Positions 14,962 through 24,501 of a stretch of 40,753 nucleotides of DNA are shown here, one piece after another. The DNA is from Melioribacter sp. (GTDB lineage: Bacteria > Bacteroidota > Ignavibacteria > Ignavibacteriales > Melioribacteraceae), in assembly GCA_003155655.1 (NCBI GenBank), contig PMDS01000081.1, positions 1-40,753 on the forward strand, written 5' to 3'. The position numbers were made by a program, and so were the translations under genes. Below the pieces are notes generated by a model that worked only from the letters and a program-made list of their open reading frames with translations, did no database searches and had not been told where the DNA came from. Each line of letters begins with the position of its first letter. Position 1 is the first letter of the stretch.

Positions 14962-15816
14962 ATGATAAATTATTCATTTACAAAGTTAAATGCCGCTGGA
15001 AATGATTTTATATTATTTGATAAAAAAGTCAACCCGGAAGTTGAATTAACACCTCAAGTTATTAAAAAATTGTCTCATAGGCAGACTGGAATTGGGGCTG
15101 ACGGCATTTTACTAATCTCGGATATTGATGGCTATGCTTTTGGAATGAATTATTATAATGCTGATGGTTCTACCGGAAGTTTATGCGGTAATGGTGTTAG
15201 ATGTGCAATTTGGTATGGAAAAGAGAGCTGTAGGATTGGAGATGATAGGGTTAATTTTATTGCCAATGGTACTGAATATTCCGGAAAAGTTTTAGATTAT
15301 GGTCTGGTAAGGTTTTATCTTAACCAACCTGCAAAATTGAAATATAACTTTAAAATAAAAGCTGCGAACCAACTAATTAACGCATCTTATGCAGATACCG
15401 GTTCGCCTCATGTGGTTATTAATATTGGCGATGTTCTTAGAAATCCTTCGGTTCCTAATTCATTCTTTATGGATTTAAATGATTTTCCGGTGAAAGAAAT
15501 TGGTAGAGAAATTAGAAATCATAAAGATTTTGCTCCTGAAGGCACTAATGTTAATTTTATTAGAATTGAAAACGAAGTGGTAAAGATTAGAAGCTATGAA
15601 CGAGGTGTTGAGGATGAAACGCTGTCTTGCGGTACCGGCTCTGTTGCTGCAGCTATTATTTCGAATGCAAATTATAATTTAAAACCACCCATTAATTTAC
15701 TTTCAAAAGGTGGATTTAAGTTGGTTGTTGACTTTATTGTTGAAAATCATGAAGTACGGGATTTATCACTTACTGGCCCAGCAGAAATTACATTTAAAGG
15801 CGAGATTACAATTTAA
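14962..15816 (+). CDS. dapF: Diaminopimelate epimerase
   Basis: DapF converts LL- to meso-diaminopimelate, the last step before lysine and a building block of Gram-negative peptidoglycan. The 284-residue length is normal. Both catalytic cysteines are present: Cys75 in GSLCGNGVRCA and Cys223 in ETLSCGTGSVAA. The substrate-binding LNAAGNDF (9-16) and GTNVNFIR segments are also there. It appears to be the first gene of a plus-strand run (the ABM-like gene follows after 12 bases). No Shine-Dalgarno sequence precedes the ATG. Confidence 0.97.
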   Translation: MINYSFTKLNAAGNDFILFDKKVNPEVELTPQVIKKLSHRQTGIGADGILLISDIDGYAFGMNYYNADGSTGSLCGNGVRCAIWYGKESCRIGDDRVNFIANGTEYSGKVLDYGLVRFYLNQPAKLKYNFKIKAANQLINASYADTGSPHVVINIGDVLRNPSVPNSFFMDLNDFPVKEIGREIRNHKDFAPEGTNVNFIRIENEVVKIRSYERGVEDETLSCGTGSVAAAIISNANYNLKPPINLLSKGGFKLVVDFIVENHEVRDLSLTGPAEITFKGEITI

Positions 15817-15828
15817 TTGAGGATATAA

Positions 15829-16134
15829 ATGAGTAAAGTAATTTTTTCCATTCGTTATAATATCTTTCCGGAAAAAAGGGAAGAATATAAGGACGTAGTT
15901 CGAGAATTGAAGAATTTGGTGAAAGCAGAAGGACTTGAATCATATTCTGTTTTTGAGCAAAAAAATAAACCAAACAGTTTTGAAGAAGTTTATATTTTTA
16001 GAAACGCTGAAGCTTATGAAAATTTTGAAGATAGTACAGATGAGAGAATTGATATTCTCATGACTAAACTATCTGATATGATAAAGGAACAAACAACACA
16101 ATATACTACGTTATTCGAAGTAGAAAACGCATAA
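15829..16134 (+). CDS. ABM-like dimeric alpha/beta-barrel protein
   Basis: The 101-residue protein has the pattern of antibiotic-biosynthesis-monooxygenase-type ferredoxin-like folds: strand VIFSIRYNIFP, helix KREEYKDVVRELKNLVKAEG, strand SYSVFEQ, then NSFEEVYIFRNAEAYENFED. Members range from heme-degrading to quinone monooxygenases, and many have no known reaction. No heme-binding residue can be assigned. It follows dapF by 12 bases with GAGGA as binding site, so it is probably co-transcribed. Confidence 0.65.
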   Translation: MSKVIFSIRYNIFPEKREEYKDVVRELKNLVKAEGLESYSVFEQKNKPNSFEEVYIFRNAEAYENFEDSTDERIDILMTKLSDMIKEQTTQYTTLFEVENA

Positions 16135-16193
16135 ATATCGAATCTGTCTATAGTCATTCAAAAATAACCCGCCATATTCATCAAGGATGAGTG

Positions 16194-17243
16194 ATGTTTG
16201 AATATATTGGTGCTATACATATTCATTCTGTATTTTCCGACGGCTCTGGTGAAGTAAAAGATATTTTACAATATGCAAATGAATCCGGACTGGATTACAT
16301 TATTTTAACCGACCATAACACATTAAGAGCCTTGCATGAAGGAATGGAAGGATGGTATGGAAAAACATTTCTTCTTGTTGGCTGCGAGATAAATGACAAA
16401 GAGAATAAAAATCACTATTTGGCTTTAGGAATCCAAAAAACTATCTCAACACGAATGCCTGCTTTAGAATATGTTAAAAAAGTGAAAGATGATGGAGGTA
16501 TTGGTTTTTTAGCTCATCCGCACGAAAAAAGAAATTCAATGAAAGAACATCCGCCATATCCTTGGACTGAATGGAATTCTGAGGATTTTACAGGAATTGA
16601 GATTTGGAATCACATGTCTGAATGGATGGAAGGGCTTACTGATCAAAATAAATATAATTATTTTATTCATCCGCTCAAATCTATAGTTAGTCCGCCGAGA
16701 GAAACTCTCGAGGTTTGGGATAAGTTGAATCAACAAAGAAAGGTAGTTGGAATTGGCGGAGTGGACGCCCATGCACATAAGGTAAATGTATTTGGATTTA
16801 TGGAAATGGAAGTCTTTCCATATAAGGTGCTTTTCAAGTCTATCCATACTCATGTTCTATGTGATGAAGAATTAATTCCATCAATTGAAACCCATGAAAT
16901 TAATAAAGTGAAAAAGAATATATATAAATCATTGGCCTCAGGTAGATGTTTTATCTCTAATTATTATTATGGAGAAGCAAAAGGATTTAGGTATTTTGCT
17001 GAAGATGATAAAAAGAATTATCAGATGGGTGATTTAGTGCCAATGTCAAAAAACATTAAATTATCAGTCATTATTCCTGGTCAGGGCGGTGAAACTAGGC
17101 TGATTTGCAATGGTAATGAAATTGATAGAAAAACCGGTATAAATATTGATTTTTTTGCTAAAGATAAAGGAGTATATAGGGTCGAAGTCTTTCAGGACCA
17201 GAATGCATGGATTTTTTCTAATCATATTAGAATAGGTGTATAA
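16194..17243 (+). CDS. PHP-domain metal-dependent phosphoesterase-like protein
   Basis: The 349-residue protein has an N-terminal PHP domain with its metal-binding motifs in order: HIHSVFSDGSGE (His9, His11), TDHNT, FLAHPHE and, late in the domain, GGVDAHAHK. PHP enzymes bind two or three metal ions and hydrolyse phosphoesters such as histidinol phosphate or nucleotides. The C-terminal 100 residues (from about 245) look like a beta-rich extra domain (IKLSVIIPGQGGETRLICNG). The start is the ATG at 16194 with AAGGA seven bases upstream; a GTG lies directly before it. No signal peptide is seen. Confidence 0.85.
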   Translation: MFEYIGAIHIHSVFSDGSGEVKDILQYANESGLDYIILTDHNTLRALHEGMEGWYGKTFLLVGCEINDKENKNHYLALGIQKTISTRMPALEYVKKVKDDGGIGFLAHPHEKRNSMKEHPPYPWTEWNSEDFTGIEIWNHMSEWMEGLTDQNKYNYFIHPLKSIVSPPRETLEVWDKLNQQRKVVGIGGVDAHAHKVNVFGFMEMEVFPYKVLFKSIHTHVLCDEELIPSIETHEINKVKKNIYKSLASGRCFISNYYYGEAKGFRYFAEDDKKNYQMGDLVPMSKNIKLSVIIPGQGGETRLICNGNEIDRKTGINIDFFAKDKGVYRVEVFQDQNAWIFSNHIRIGV

Positions 17244-17297
17244 TTTTTCTTAGATTTCGCGCCAAATTTTTTACGATTTATCAATTAAGAGGTTAAC

Positions 17298-17987
17298 GTG
17301 CTAGAACGCAGAAAAAAAATCAGTAAAAAGCAGATTAAAGAAGACAAACTTGTTACAACATATTACCAGGTCCAGAATTTTATTCTTGCAAACCAGGCAA
17401 GGTTATTGATTGGCATTGCTGCTATAGCCCTTGTTGTAGTTGCTATTGTTCTTTTTGCTAATAAAAGAGCAAGCGACAATCAGAACGCTGCGGGATTGCT
17501 GGCTAAGGTAATTCCTCTTTATGAATCAGGCTCATTTAAGGAAGCTGTTGAAGGTCAGCCGCAAACCAATACTGTTGGTCTGAAAAAAATTGTTGGGGAT
17601 TTTGGCGGTACTGAATCCGGGAATACTGCAAAGATTCTCCTTGGCAATGCTTACATTCTTTTAAATAATAATGATGATGCTTATAAGGCATTTGATGATT
17701 ATTCAGGTTCTAATCCTCTTTTAAAAGCAACTGCGTTGGCAGGTAAAGCTGGTTGTCTGGAAATAAGAAAAGAATTTGAGAAAGCTGCTGATTTATACAG
17801 GGATGCTTCTAAAATCAGCAAAATTAACCCTGCTAACGCTGAATATCTTTTAAAAGCTGGTATTGATTATCTTAATATTGGAAAAAAAGATGAAGCTAAA
17901 TCCGTTTTTGAAATAATTAAGAAAGATTATAAAACTTCCTCCACATTTTATGATGTTGATAGATACATGTTGCAGGTTGGAAGCTAA
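17298..17987 (+). CDS. Membrane-anchored TPR-like protein
   Basis: The 229-residue protein has a basic N-terminus (ERRKKISKKQIKEDK), one membrane helix (about 38-54) and a helical C-terminal domain with at least two tetratricopeptide-type repeats (LLGNAYILLNNNDDAYKAFD; YLLKAGIDYLNIGKKDEAKS). The layout resembles YfgM-like ancillary proteins, whose soluble part faces the periplasm, but I cannot assign orthology. GTG start with AGAGG seven bases upstream. It sits about 100 bases before efp. Confidence 0.75.
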   Translation: MLERRKKISKKQIKEDKLVTTYYQVQNFILANQARLLIGIAAIALVVVAIVLFANKRASDNQNAAGLLAKVIPLYESGSFKEAVEGQPQTNTVGLKKIVGDFGGTESGNTAKILLGNAYILLNNNDDAYKAFDDYSGSNPLLKATALAGKAGCLEIRKEFEKAADLYRDASKISKINPANAEYLLKAGIDYLNIGKKDEAKSVFEIIKKDYKTSSTFYDVDRYMLQVGS

Positions 17988-18088
17988 GCAAAATCAATTA
18001 AATTTATTTTTCAAATTATATAGCCGTCCTTGATTTTATAGCAGGCGGTAACTATATTTTATTCAACTTAGAAGGATTACAATTTTTT

Positions 18089-18655
18089 ATGGCAGATACC
18101 TCTGATTTTAGAAATGGTTTAATAATAAAATTTAAAAATGAACCTTACGTAATAGTTGAGTTTCAACATGTAAAGCCCGGCAAAGGTGGAGCTTTTGTAA
18201 GAACATCATTAAAAAACTTAAAAACCGGTCGCGTTCTTGATAACACATTCCGCTCCGGTGAAAGTGTCGATGTTGTTAGGGTCGAAAGAAGAAAATATCA
18301 GTATCTATTTAGAGAATCAGCAGGGCTTGTTTTAATGGATAATGAAACATTTGACCAGCTTACCGTTTCCGAAGAAATTATTGGTGAGGGACAGATTTAT
18401 TTAAAAGAAGGATTGGAAGTTGAGTTACTTTTAGATGATAAAGAACAAATCATCTCTGCTGAAATTCCAATTTTTATTTCTTTGAAAGTTGTAGAAACTG
18501 AACCTGGGTTCAAAGGTGATACTGCAAATAATGCTTTGAAACCTGCCAAACTTGAAACAGGCGCTAAAATTAATGTCCCTTTATTTGTTAACGAGGGCGA
18601 TGTTCTTAAAGTTGATACAAGAACGGGCGCATATGTCGAACGGGTTAAAAATTAA
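18089..18655 (+). CDS. efp: Elongation factor P
   Basis: EF-P enters the ribosomal E site and rescues ribosomes stalled at polyproline. The 188-residue length is standard, with three beta-barrel domains. The tip loop HVKPGKGGAF puts Lys32 at the position that is modified in many bacteria. The C-terminal signature (LETGAKINVPLFVNEGD) is present. No EpmA/EpmB-type modification gene is in the window. It begins a compact run with accB (11-base gap) and accC, a gene order common in many bacteria. Confidence 0.97.
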   Translation: MADTSDFRNGLIIKFKNEPYVIVEFQHVKPGKGGAFVRTSLKNLKTGRVLDNTFRSGESVDVVRVERRKYQYLFRESAGLVLMDNETFDQLTVSEEIIGEGQIYLKEGLEVELLLDDKEQIISAEIPIFISLKVVETEPGFKGDTANNALKPAKLETGAKINVPLFVNEGDVLKVDTRTGAYVERVKN

Positions 18656-18666
18656 AAAGTAAAAAA

Positions 18667-19134
18667 ATGGATATAAATCTTCTCAAAAAACTCATCAAAC
18701 TGGTTGAGCAAAGTGAAATTACTGAACTCGCTGTTGAAGAGGGTGATTTAAAAGTTAAAATCTGTAAGAATAATCTGCAAAATCAGGTTTTCGTTCAACC
18801 AAGAACTGATGCTGCAAAGTATTCTCATGAAGTGGCTGGGAATAATTCATCTGTACCACCGGTACTTTCTGATGCTGAAAAAATTTCAGCCAAATTACAT
18901 GAAGTAAAATCTCCTATCGTTGGAACATTTTACAGGGCGCCTGCACCGGATGCAGATCCATACGTTCAGATTGGAGATATTATTACATCCGGATCAGTTC
19001 TTTGTATTGTTGAAGCTATGAAATTAATGAACGAAATTGAATGCGATGTTAATGGAAAAATTGTTAAAATTCTTGTCGACAATGCCACACCGGTTGAATA
19101 CAACCAGCCTCTGTTTTTGATCGAAATTGTTTAG
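18667..19134 (+). CDS. accB: Biotin carboxyl carrier protein of acetyl-CoA carboxylase
   Basis: The 155-residue BCCP carries the biotin that moves CO2 from biotin carboxylase to the carboxyltransferase during malonyl-CoA synthesis. The biotinylation site is EAMKLMNE with Lys119. The N-terminal segment LLKKLIKLVEQSEITELAVE is the usual dimerisation and targeting region, followed by a low-complexity linker and the C-terminal biotinyl domain starting near VKSPIVGTFYRAP. accC follows after 25 bases. The carboxyltransferase genes accA/accD are not in this window. Confidence 0.97.
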   Translation: MDINLLKKLIKLVEQSEITELAVEEGDLKVKICKNNLQNQVFVQPRTDAAKYSHEVAGNNSSVPPVLSDAEKISAKLHEVKSPIVGTFYRAPAPDADPYVQIGDIITSGSVLCIVEAMKLMNEIECDVNGKIVKILVDNATPVEYNQPLFLIEIV

Positions 19135-19159
19135 CTTTATCAACTTTTAAGAGGAGATT

Positions 19160-20494
19160 TTGTTTAAGAAAATTCTAATCGCAAACCGCGGCGAGATTGC
19201 ACTAAGAATAATAAGAACTTGTAAAGAATTAAGTATTCCTACTGTTGCAGTCTATAGTGAAGCAGATAGAGATTCACTTCATGTTGTTTTTGCTGATGAA
19301 GCAGTTTGTATTGGTCCTGCTCCAAGTAATCAAAGCTATTTAAAAATTCCCAATATACTTTCAGCAGCACAAATTACCGGTGCGGATGCAATACATCCTG
19401 GTTATGGCTTTCTTGCAGAGAATGCAGAGTTTAGTGAAATATGTGCAGATTCAAACATCAAGTTTATTGGACCTTCAGCAGATTCAATCCGCAAGATGGG
19501 TGATAAAGCTTTTGCTAAAGAAACGATGAAAAAAGTTGGTGTTCCGGTTGTTCCAGGTAGTGATGGAATTGTAAATGATGTTGAACAAGCAAAAAAAATT
19601 GCTGCTCAAATTGGCTACCCGGTAATATTAAAAGCTACTGCAGGTGGTGGCGGTAAAGGAATGAGAATTGTTACTCAAGAAAGTGAAATGGAAATTGCTT
19701 TCCAGACTGCCGGCAATGAAGCGGGAGCAGCTTTTAATAATGCAGCGCTTTATCTTGAAAAGTATATTGAAAATCCAAGACATATAGAAATTCAAGTCCT
19801 TTGCGACCAGCACGGGAACTATTATCACTACGGTGAAAGGGATTGTTCAATACAAAGACGCCATCAAAAATTATTGGAAGAGTCTCCTTCTCCTTTTATT
19901 ACTGCTGGTGTACGTAATAAAATGGGAGAATCTGCGTTGCTTGGTGTTAAGTCGGTTAATTATGAAGGCGCTGGCACAATTGAGTTCATTGTAGATAAAA
20001 ATATGAATTTTTATTTCATGGAAATGAACACACGAATTCAGGTTGAGCATCCGGTTACTGAAATGGTTCGTAATTTTGATTTGATTAAAAATCAGATTCT
20101 AGTTGCCGCCGGTTTGGAAATTGAAGATAAGCCTGTTGAGCCGCGTGGTCATGCTATTGAATTTAGAATCAATGCCGAAGATCCGGATCATAATTTTCGA
20201 CCTTCTCCTGGACGTATTGAATATTTGCACTTCCCTGGTGGATTTGGTATTAGAATTGATTCTCATGTTTACAATGATTACGTCATCCCTCCAAATTATG
20301 ATTCATTAATTGCCAAAATGATTGTTTGGGGTACAGACCGTATGCATGCAATTAAAAGAGCAAGGCGCGCTCTTGATGAATTTAAAATTGAAGGCATTAA
20401 GACCACAATCCCATTTCATATTAAAGTTTTGGAAAACGAAAAATTTATTGAAGGTGATTTTGATACTTCATTCATAGATAAATACATTAAATAA
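19160..20494 (+). CDS. accC: Biotin carboxylase subunit of acetyl-CoA carboxylase
   Basis: This ATP-grasp enzyme of 444 residues carboxylates the biotin of AccB using ATP and bicarbonate. It has the N-terminal [17 protein letters not shown], the glycine-rich ATP loop ([10 protein letters not shown], about 162-171), the catalytic segment [14 protein letters not shown] (from residue 288) and the biotin carboxylase C-terminal domain ([12 protein letters not shown]). It starts at TTG (19160) with GAGGAG just upstream. Length is normal for a stand-alone subunit. Likely co-transcribed with efp, accB and gcvH. Confidence 0.97.
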   Translation: MFKKILIANRGEIALRIIRTCKELSIPTVAVYSEADRDSLHVVFADEAVCIGPAPSNQSYLKIPNILSAAQITGADAIHPGYGFLAENAEFSEICADSNIKFIGPSADSIRKMGDKAFAKETMKKVGVPVVPGSDGIVNDVEQAKKIAAQIGYPVILKATAGGGGKGMRIVTQESEMEIAFQTAGNEAGAAFNNAALYLEKYIENPRHIEIQVLCDQHGNYYHYGERDCSIQRRHQKLLEESPSPFITAGVRNKMGESALLGVKSVNYEGAGTIEFIVDKNMNFYFMEMNTRIQVEHPVTEMVRNFDLIKNQILVAAGLEIEDKPVEPRGHAIEFRINAEDPDHNFRPSPGRIEYLHFPGGFGIRIDSHVYNDYVIPPNYDSLIAKMIVWGTDRMHAIKRARRALDEFKIEGIKTTIPFHIKVLENEKFIEGDFDTSFIDKYIK

Positions 20495-20509
20495 ACTTAA
20501 GAGGTATTT

Positions 20510-20890
20510 ATGAACGTACCGGGTAATTTAAAATACACAAAAGATCACGAGTGGATTAAAGTTGATGGTAATATTGGTACAATTGGTATTACTGATTTTG
20601 CACAGGGTGAGCTGGGTGATGTTGTCTTTATTGATATTTCAACGGATGTTTCTGAAATTACTATCCATGATGCATTTGGTACTATTGAAGCTGTTAAAAC
20701 TGTAAGCGATATGTATGCACCAGTTTCCGGCAAAGTTTTAGAAATTAATTCTAAACTTAATGATGAACCACAGCTTGTTAATACTGATCCTTACAATGCC
20801 GGTTGGATTATTAAGATTGAAATTAAAGATCCAACTCAGCTAAAAGATTTGTTGGATGCTGAGGCTTACAAAGCCCTGCTTGGACAATAA
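20510..20890 (+). CDS. gcvH: Glycine cleavage system H protein
   Basis: The 126-residue lipoyl-carrier protein has lipoylation site EAVKTVSD with Lys63 and the family N-terminus KYTKDHEWI. It normally shuttles aminomethyl groups between GcvP, GcvT and GcvL; it can also be an intermediate carrier in lipoate synthesis and relay. No gcvT, gcvP or lipoyl ligase gene is in the window. It starts 15 bases after accC (AAGAGG binding site) and is followed directly by a strong terminator, so it is the last gene of the efp-acc run. Confidence 0.95.
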   Translation: MNVPGNLKYTKDHEWIKVDGNIGTIGITDFAQGELGDVVFIDISTDVSEITIHDAFGTIEAVKTVSDMYAPVSGKVLEINSKLNDEPQLVNTDPYNAGWIIKIEIKDPTQLKDLLDAEAYKALLGQ

Positions 20891-20901
20891 TTTTATTAAT
20901 G

Positions 20902-20933
20902 TCAGGATTCCTTATGAATCCTGATTTTTTTTT
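20902..20933 (+). terminator. Rho-independent terminator after gcvH
   Basis: TCAGGATTC and GAATCCTGA form a perfect 9-bp stem with a five-base loop (CTTAT), followed by nine T's. It ends the efp-accB-accC-gcvH transcript; guaA starts 18 bases later. Confidence 0.9.
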
Positions 20934-20950
20934 CAACTCACTTCAATAAT

Positions 20951-22492
20951 ATGCGTCACTCTCAAAAAATTTTAATACTTGATTTCGGCTCGCAATACAC
21001 ACAGCTTATTGCTCGCAGAATTCGTGAAATTAAAATTTATTCGGAGATTCATTCTCATTTATATCCAATCGAAAAAATAAAGGAAGAAAGACCGGCGGCG
21101 ATAATTTTATCCGGCGGCCCTATGAGTGTTTATGAAGACAACTCTCCTAACGTGTCCCCGGAAATTTTTAAGCTCGGCATTCCAATTCTTGGAATATGTT
21201 ATGGTTTGCAGCTAATATCCAGGGAATTGGGTGGAATTGTTGAACATGCCGAAGACCGTGAATATGGCAAAGCTCACCTGGAAATTTTAGCAGATGATAT
21301 TCTTTTTAATGGTGTGGATAATGGTTCTGTTATTTGGATGAGTCATGGGGATAACGTTACAAAATTACCGGATGGATTTACAATTAAGGCAAAAACTGAA
21401 AACTCACCAATGTGTGTGATATCGAATCATGAAAAGAAAATTTATGGCGTTCAATTTCACCCCGAGGTGGCACATACTAAATTTGGCAAAAAGATTTTAG
21501 AGAACTTTTTGTTTGATATTTGCGGGTGTAAGCAGGACTGGACTCCTCAAAATTTTATTAACTCAACAATTGAAGAAGTAAAACAAAAAGTCGGCAAAAA
21601 AAAAGTTATATGTGCCCTAAGCGGCGGAGTTGATTCATCCGTAGCTGCCATTCTTATGCACAAGGCAATTGACGGTCAGCTGGTTTGTATTCATGTGGAT
21701 CATGGGATGATGCGCAAAAATGAAAGTGCGGCTATCATTAAGATGTTTAATGATAATTACAAAATTAGAATAGTTAATGTTGATGCATCTGAATTATTCC
21801 TTTCTAAACTAGCTAATGTTTCTGATCCAGAAAAGAAAAGAAAAATTATTGGCAATACGTTTATTGAAGTGTTTGAAACTGAAGCAAAGAAAAATTCTGA
21901 TGCGGAATTTCTTGTGCAGGGTACTTTATATCCGGATATTATTGAATCTGTTGCGGTTAAAGGATCCTCGGTAACAATTAAGACTCATCATAATGTAGGC
22001 GGGCTGCCTGAAAGAATGAACCTAAAATTAATTGAGCCGTTTAGAGAACTTTTCAAAGATGAAGTAAGGGCAATTGGAAGGGAACTTGGATTACCAGAAA
22101 TTTTCATCCGTCGTCATCCCTTCCCCGGTCCGGGTCTTGCAGTAAGAGTTCTTGGAGAAATTACGAAAGAGAGATTAGATGTATTGCGTGAAGCAGACGA
22201 TATTTATATAAGTGAATTGGACAATGCAAAAATCTATGATAAAATATGGCAGGCGTTTGCTGTATTACTGCCTATTCAAACAGTTGGTGTTATGGGAGAC
22301 AGCCGCACTTATGAAAATGTAATTGCCCTGCGTGCTGTTACTTCTACAGATGGAATGACAGCAGACTGGTATAGATTTGATAGTGATTTTTTGGAAAATG
22401 TTTCAAATAAAATTATTAGTTCGGTAAGAGGTGTAAACAGGGTGGTATATGATATCAGTTCAAAACCACCTGCAACAATTGAATGGGAATAA
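20951..22492 (+). CDS. guaA: GMP synthase (glutamine-hydrolysing)
   Basis: GuaA aminates XMP to GMP. The 513-residue protein holds both domains: N-terminal class I glutamine amidotransferase with nucleophile Cys83 (GICYGLQL) and His170/Glu172 (FHPEV), and the C-terminal ATP-pyrophosphatase with the P-loop LSGGVDSS (about 223-230) and the dimerisation domain ending PATIEWE. Length is standard. It lies right behind the gcvH terminator, so its promoter must be in or before that short gap. radC follows after 25 bases. Confidence 0.97.
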   Translation: MRHSQKILILDFGSQYTQLIARRIREIKIYSEIHSHLYPIEKIKEERPAAIILSGGPMSVYEDNSPNVSPEIFKLGIPILGICYGLQLISRELGGIVEHAEDREYGKAHLEILADDILFNGVDNGSVIWMSHGDNVTKLPDGFTIKAKTENSPMCVISNHEKKIYGVQFHPEVAHTKFGKKILENFLFDICGCKQDWTPQNFINSTIEEVKQKVGKKKVICALSGGVDSSVAAILMHKAIDGQLVCIHVDHGMMRKNESAAIIKMFNDNYKIRIVNVDASELFLSKLANVSDPEKKRKIIGNTFIEVFETEAKKNSDAEFLVQGTLYPDIIESVAVKGSSVTIKTHHNVGGLPERMNLKLIEPFRELFKDEVRAIGRELGLPEIFIRRHPFPGPGLAVRVLGEITKERLDVLREADDIYISELDNAKIYDKIWQAFAVLLPIQTVGVMGDSRTYENVIALRAVTSTDGMTADWYRFDSDFLENVSNKIISSVRGVNRVVYDISSKPPATIEWE

Positions 22493-22517
22493 ACAAACAA
22501 GCTTTTTGGGGTAAGCT

Positions 22518-23195
22518 ATGAAAGTAAAAGAACTGCCAATAGACGATAGACCGCGCGAAAAACTATTACTGCGTGGTTCGCAAAGCCTTAGTGATGCTGA
22601 ACTGATTGCAATCCTTCTTAGAACTGGAATTAAAGGAAAAAGTGTAATTCAAGTTGCGCAGGAAATAATACAAAAATCGGGTGGGCTCAATTATCTTTCG
22701 ACACTTACCGGCGAAGCGCTTCAAAAATATTCAGGAGTTGGTAAAGACAAGGCAGCAACTCTTTTAGCTGCTTTTGAAATCAGCAGAAGAACAGACGCTC
22801 AAAAAAAATTATTTTCTATCAAAAAAATCATATCTCCAAATGATATTGCTGAATTGTTTATACCGATGCTGCGCGATAAAGTCAAAGAAGAATTTTATGT
22901 TGTTTGCTTGAACACTGCAAACAAAATTATTAAATATGAACTAATTTCAATGGGTAATTTGAATGCAAATGTTGTCCATCCCAGAGAAGTATTCAAGGTA
23001 GCAATAGAAAATAGCAGTGCAAATATTATTTTGCTGCATAATCATCCAAGTGGAAACCCCGAACCAAGCAATGAGGATATTACAATAACAAAGAAAATGG
23101 TTGAAGCGGGTAAATTAATGGATATACAGGTGTTTGATCATATTATTATTGCCGGGAACAAATTCACAAGTTTGGTTGATAAAAAGATAATATAA
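22518..23195 (+). CDS. radC: RadC family JAMM-type protein
   Basis: The 225-residue protein has an N-terminal helix-hairpin-helix region (LSDAELIAILLRTG to SGVGKDKAATLLAA, about 24-90) and a C-terminal JAMM/MPN+ domain with the metal motif HNHPSGNPEPSNED. Metal ligands (two His, one Asp) are complete. The name came from DNA repair, but the biochemical role of chromosomal RadC is still not clear. Binding site GGGGT and a 25-base gap behind guaA suggest co-transcription. Confidence 0.93.
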   Translation: MKVKELPIDDRPREKLLLRGSQSLSDAELIAILLRTGIKGKSVIQVAQEIIQKSGGLNYLSTLTGEALQKYSGVGKDKAATLLAAFEISRRTDAQKKLFSIKKIISPNDIAELFIPMLRDKVKEEFYVVCLNTANKIIKYELISMGNLNANVVHPREVFKVAIENSSANIILLHNHPSGNPEPSNEDITITKKMVEAGKLMDIQVFDHIIIAGNKFTSLVDKKII

Positions 23196-23293
23196 AAATA
23201 ATAATTTTACTTTTTTACACGGTTTATTTAGGTGGAAAAATCATTATATTAATCAGTAGAAATTCAATTCAACAAATGAAAAGGAGTCTGCAA

Positions 23294-23569
23294 ATGACAA
23301 GAATGAAGAAAATTGTTAACTCTGCATTGACGGTTGCACTTGTAGCCGGCATGATTGGAGTTACCGGTTGCGGCGGGGTATCTGAAAAAGAAATGGCAGA
23401 ACTTGAATCACTTCGTTCTGAAGTAAAAGCTCTTGAAAGAGAAGTTGGTTCGCTGAAGGCTGAAAAAGCGGCTATAGAAAAAGAAATTGCTGAAAAAAAT
23501 GCTAAGCTCGATCAATGCGCTAAAGAGAAAGCTGAAACTAAGAAAAATCTCGAAAAAATCGGGATGTAA
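23294..23569 (+). CDS. Small coiled-coil lipoprotein
   Basis: The 91-residue protein has a lipoprotein signal with lipobox VTGC (modified Cys26) and a mature part that is almost entirely a coiled coil (about 33-85: LESLRSEVKALEREVGSLKA and onward). It is comparable in design to Lpp-like or Pal-associated spacer lipoproteins but not recognisably homologous. ATG at 23294 is preferred (GGAG seven bases upstream) over 23276. It precedes the LysM protein by 32 bases, also coiled-coil-containing; the two may act together in the cell envelope. Confidence 0.8.
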   Translation: MTRMKKIVNSALTVALVAGMIGVTGCGGVSEKEMAELESLRSEVKALEREVGSLKAEKAAIEKEIAEKNAKLDQCAKEKAETKKNLEKIGM

Positions 23570-23601
23570 TTTAAAAGTTTATAACTGAAGGAGGTTTTAA
23601 A

Positions 23602-24405
23602 ATGAAATTATACAAAGTGTTAACTGCTGGAATTTTATTCCTGCTCCTCTCAGTCAATCTCTTTGCGCAAAAAGAAATGACAAAAGAGGAATGGCAAAAC
23701 GAAATGAATCGCTTGAGCGCTAGTAAAGTTGCATTGACTTCTGAATTAAATGCACTTACAGCTGAAGTCGCTGATCTTAAAAAGACCCTTGCCGGTATGA
23801 AAGCTTATGACGATTGTGTTAATGAAACTTATGCTTTAGTAGGTGCTAAAAAAGCTGATGTTGATAATTTCAGAAGGCAATTAGCAGATCTTACTTCAAA
23901 AGTTGAAAACTGCATACCCCCAAAAGCCGACCGTCAAGCTGAATTAGACGCTTTAAAGAAAAATAAAATTAGTGCGCTTCCTGAGTTCTTTGATAGAGTT
24001 CAAAACCAGCTTCAAAGAAAAATTGATGCATGCAAAGATCCTGAACCGGAAGTTAAAAATTATACTGTTGTAAAAGGTGATAACCTTTGGAATATTGCAA
24101 AGAAGAAAGAACATTATGCAAATCCTTTTGCATGGCCTGTAATTTATAAAGCAAACAGAGATAAAATTAAGAATCCTGATTTAATTTTCCCTAAACAAAT
24201 TTTCCAGGTTCCAAACCTAACTGCAGACGAAATATCAAAATATGACAAGATAAGAAGAAACTATAAACCGGCTCCTCCAACACAGACTCAGATGCCTGCT
24301 GCAGAGAAGAAAGCAGATGTTAAACCTGCAGAAAAACCGGCAACAAAACCTGCTGTTGTTAAACCAGCACCGGAAAAGAAACCTGAAACAAAGAAAATAA
24401 AGTAA
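23602..24405 (+). CDS. Exported LysM-domain protein with coiled coil
   Basis: The 267-residue protein has a signal peptide (about 1-23, LFAQ), a coiled-coil region (about 30-140), a LysM domain (about 152-205; YTVVKGDNLWNIAKKKEHYA, then NPFAWPVIYKANRDKIKNPD) and a Pro/Lys/Ala-rich tail. LysM binds peptidoglycan, so it is a periplasmic protein tethering something to the wall. AGGAGG precedes the ATG. A terminator follows. It is probably co-transcribed with the lipoprotein gene upstream. Confidence 0.87.
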   Translation: MKLYKVLTAGILFLLLSVNLFAQKEMTKEEWQNEMNRLSASKVALTSELNALTAEVADLKKTLAGMKAYDDCVNETYALVGAKKADVDNFRRQLADLTSKVENCIPPKADRQAELDALKKNKISALPEFFDRVQNQLQRKIDACKDPEPEVKNYTVVKGDNLWNIAKKKEHYANPFAWPVIYKANRDKIKNPDLIFPKQIFQVPNLTADEISKYDKIRRNYKPAPPTQTQMPAAEKKADVKPAEKPATKPAVVKPAPEKKPETKKIK

Positions 24406-24445
24406 GGAGCAGTTTAGTTTAATTGTGATTAGTTTTTTATAAGAT

Positions 24446-24486
24446 AAAGCCCTTTTCATTTTTCTTGAAGAGGGCTTTTGTTTTTA
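24446..24486 (+). terminator. Rho-independent terminator after the LysM gene
   Basis: AAAGCCCTTTTC and GAAGAGGGCTTT form a stem (one imperfect step) with a loop of about ten bases, followed by TTGTTTTT. phoH begins only about 15 bases later. Confidence 0.8.
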
Positions 24487-24501
24487 ATCCCGGAGGCGCT
24501 T

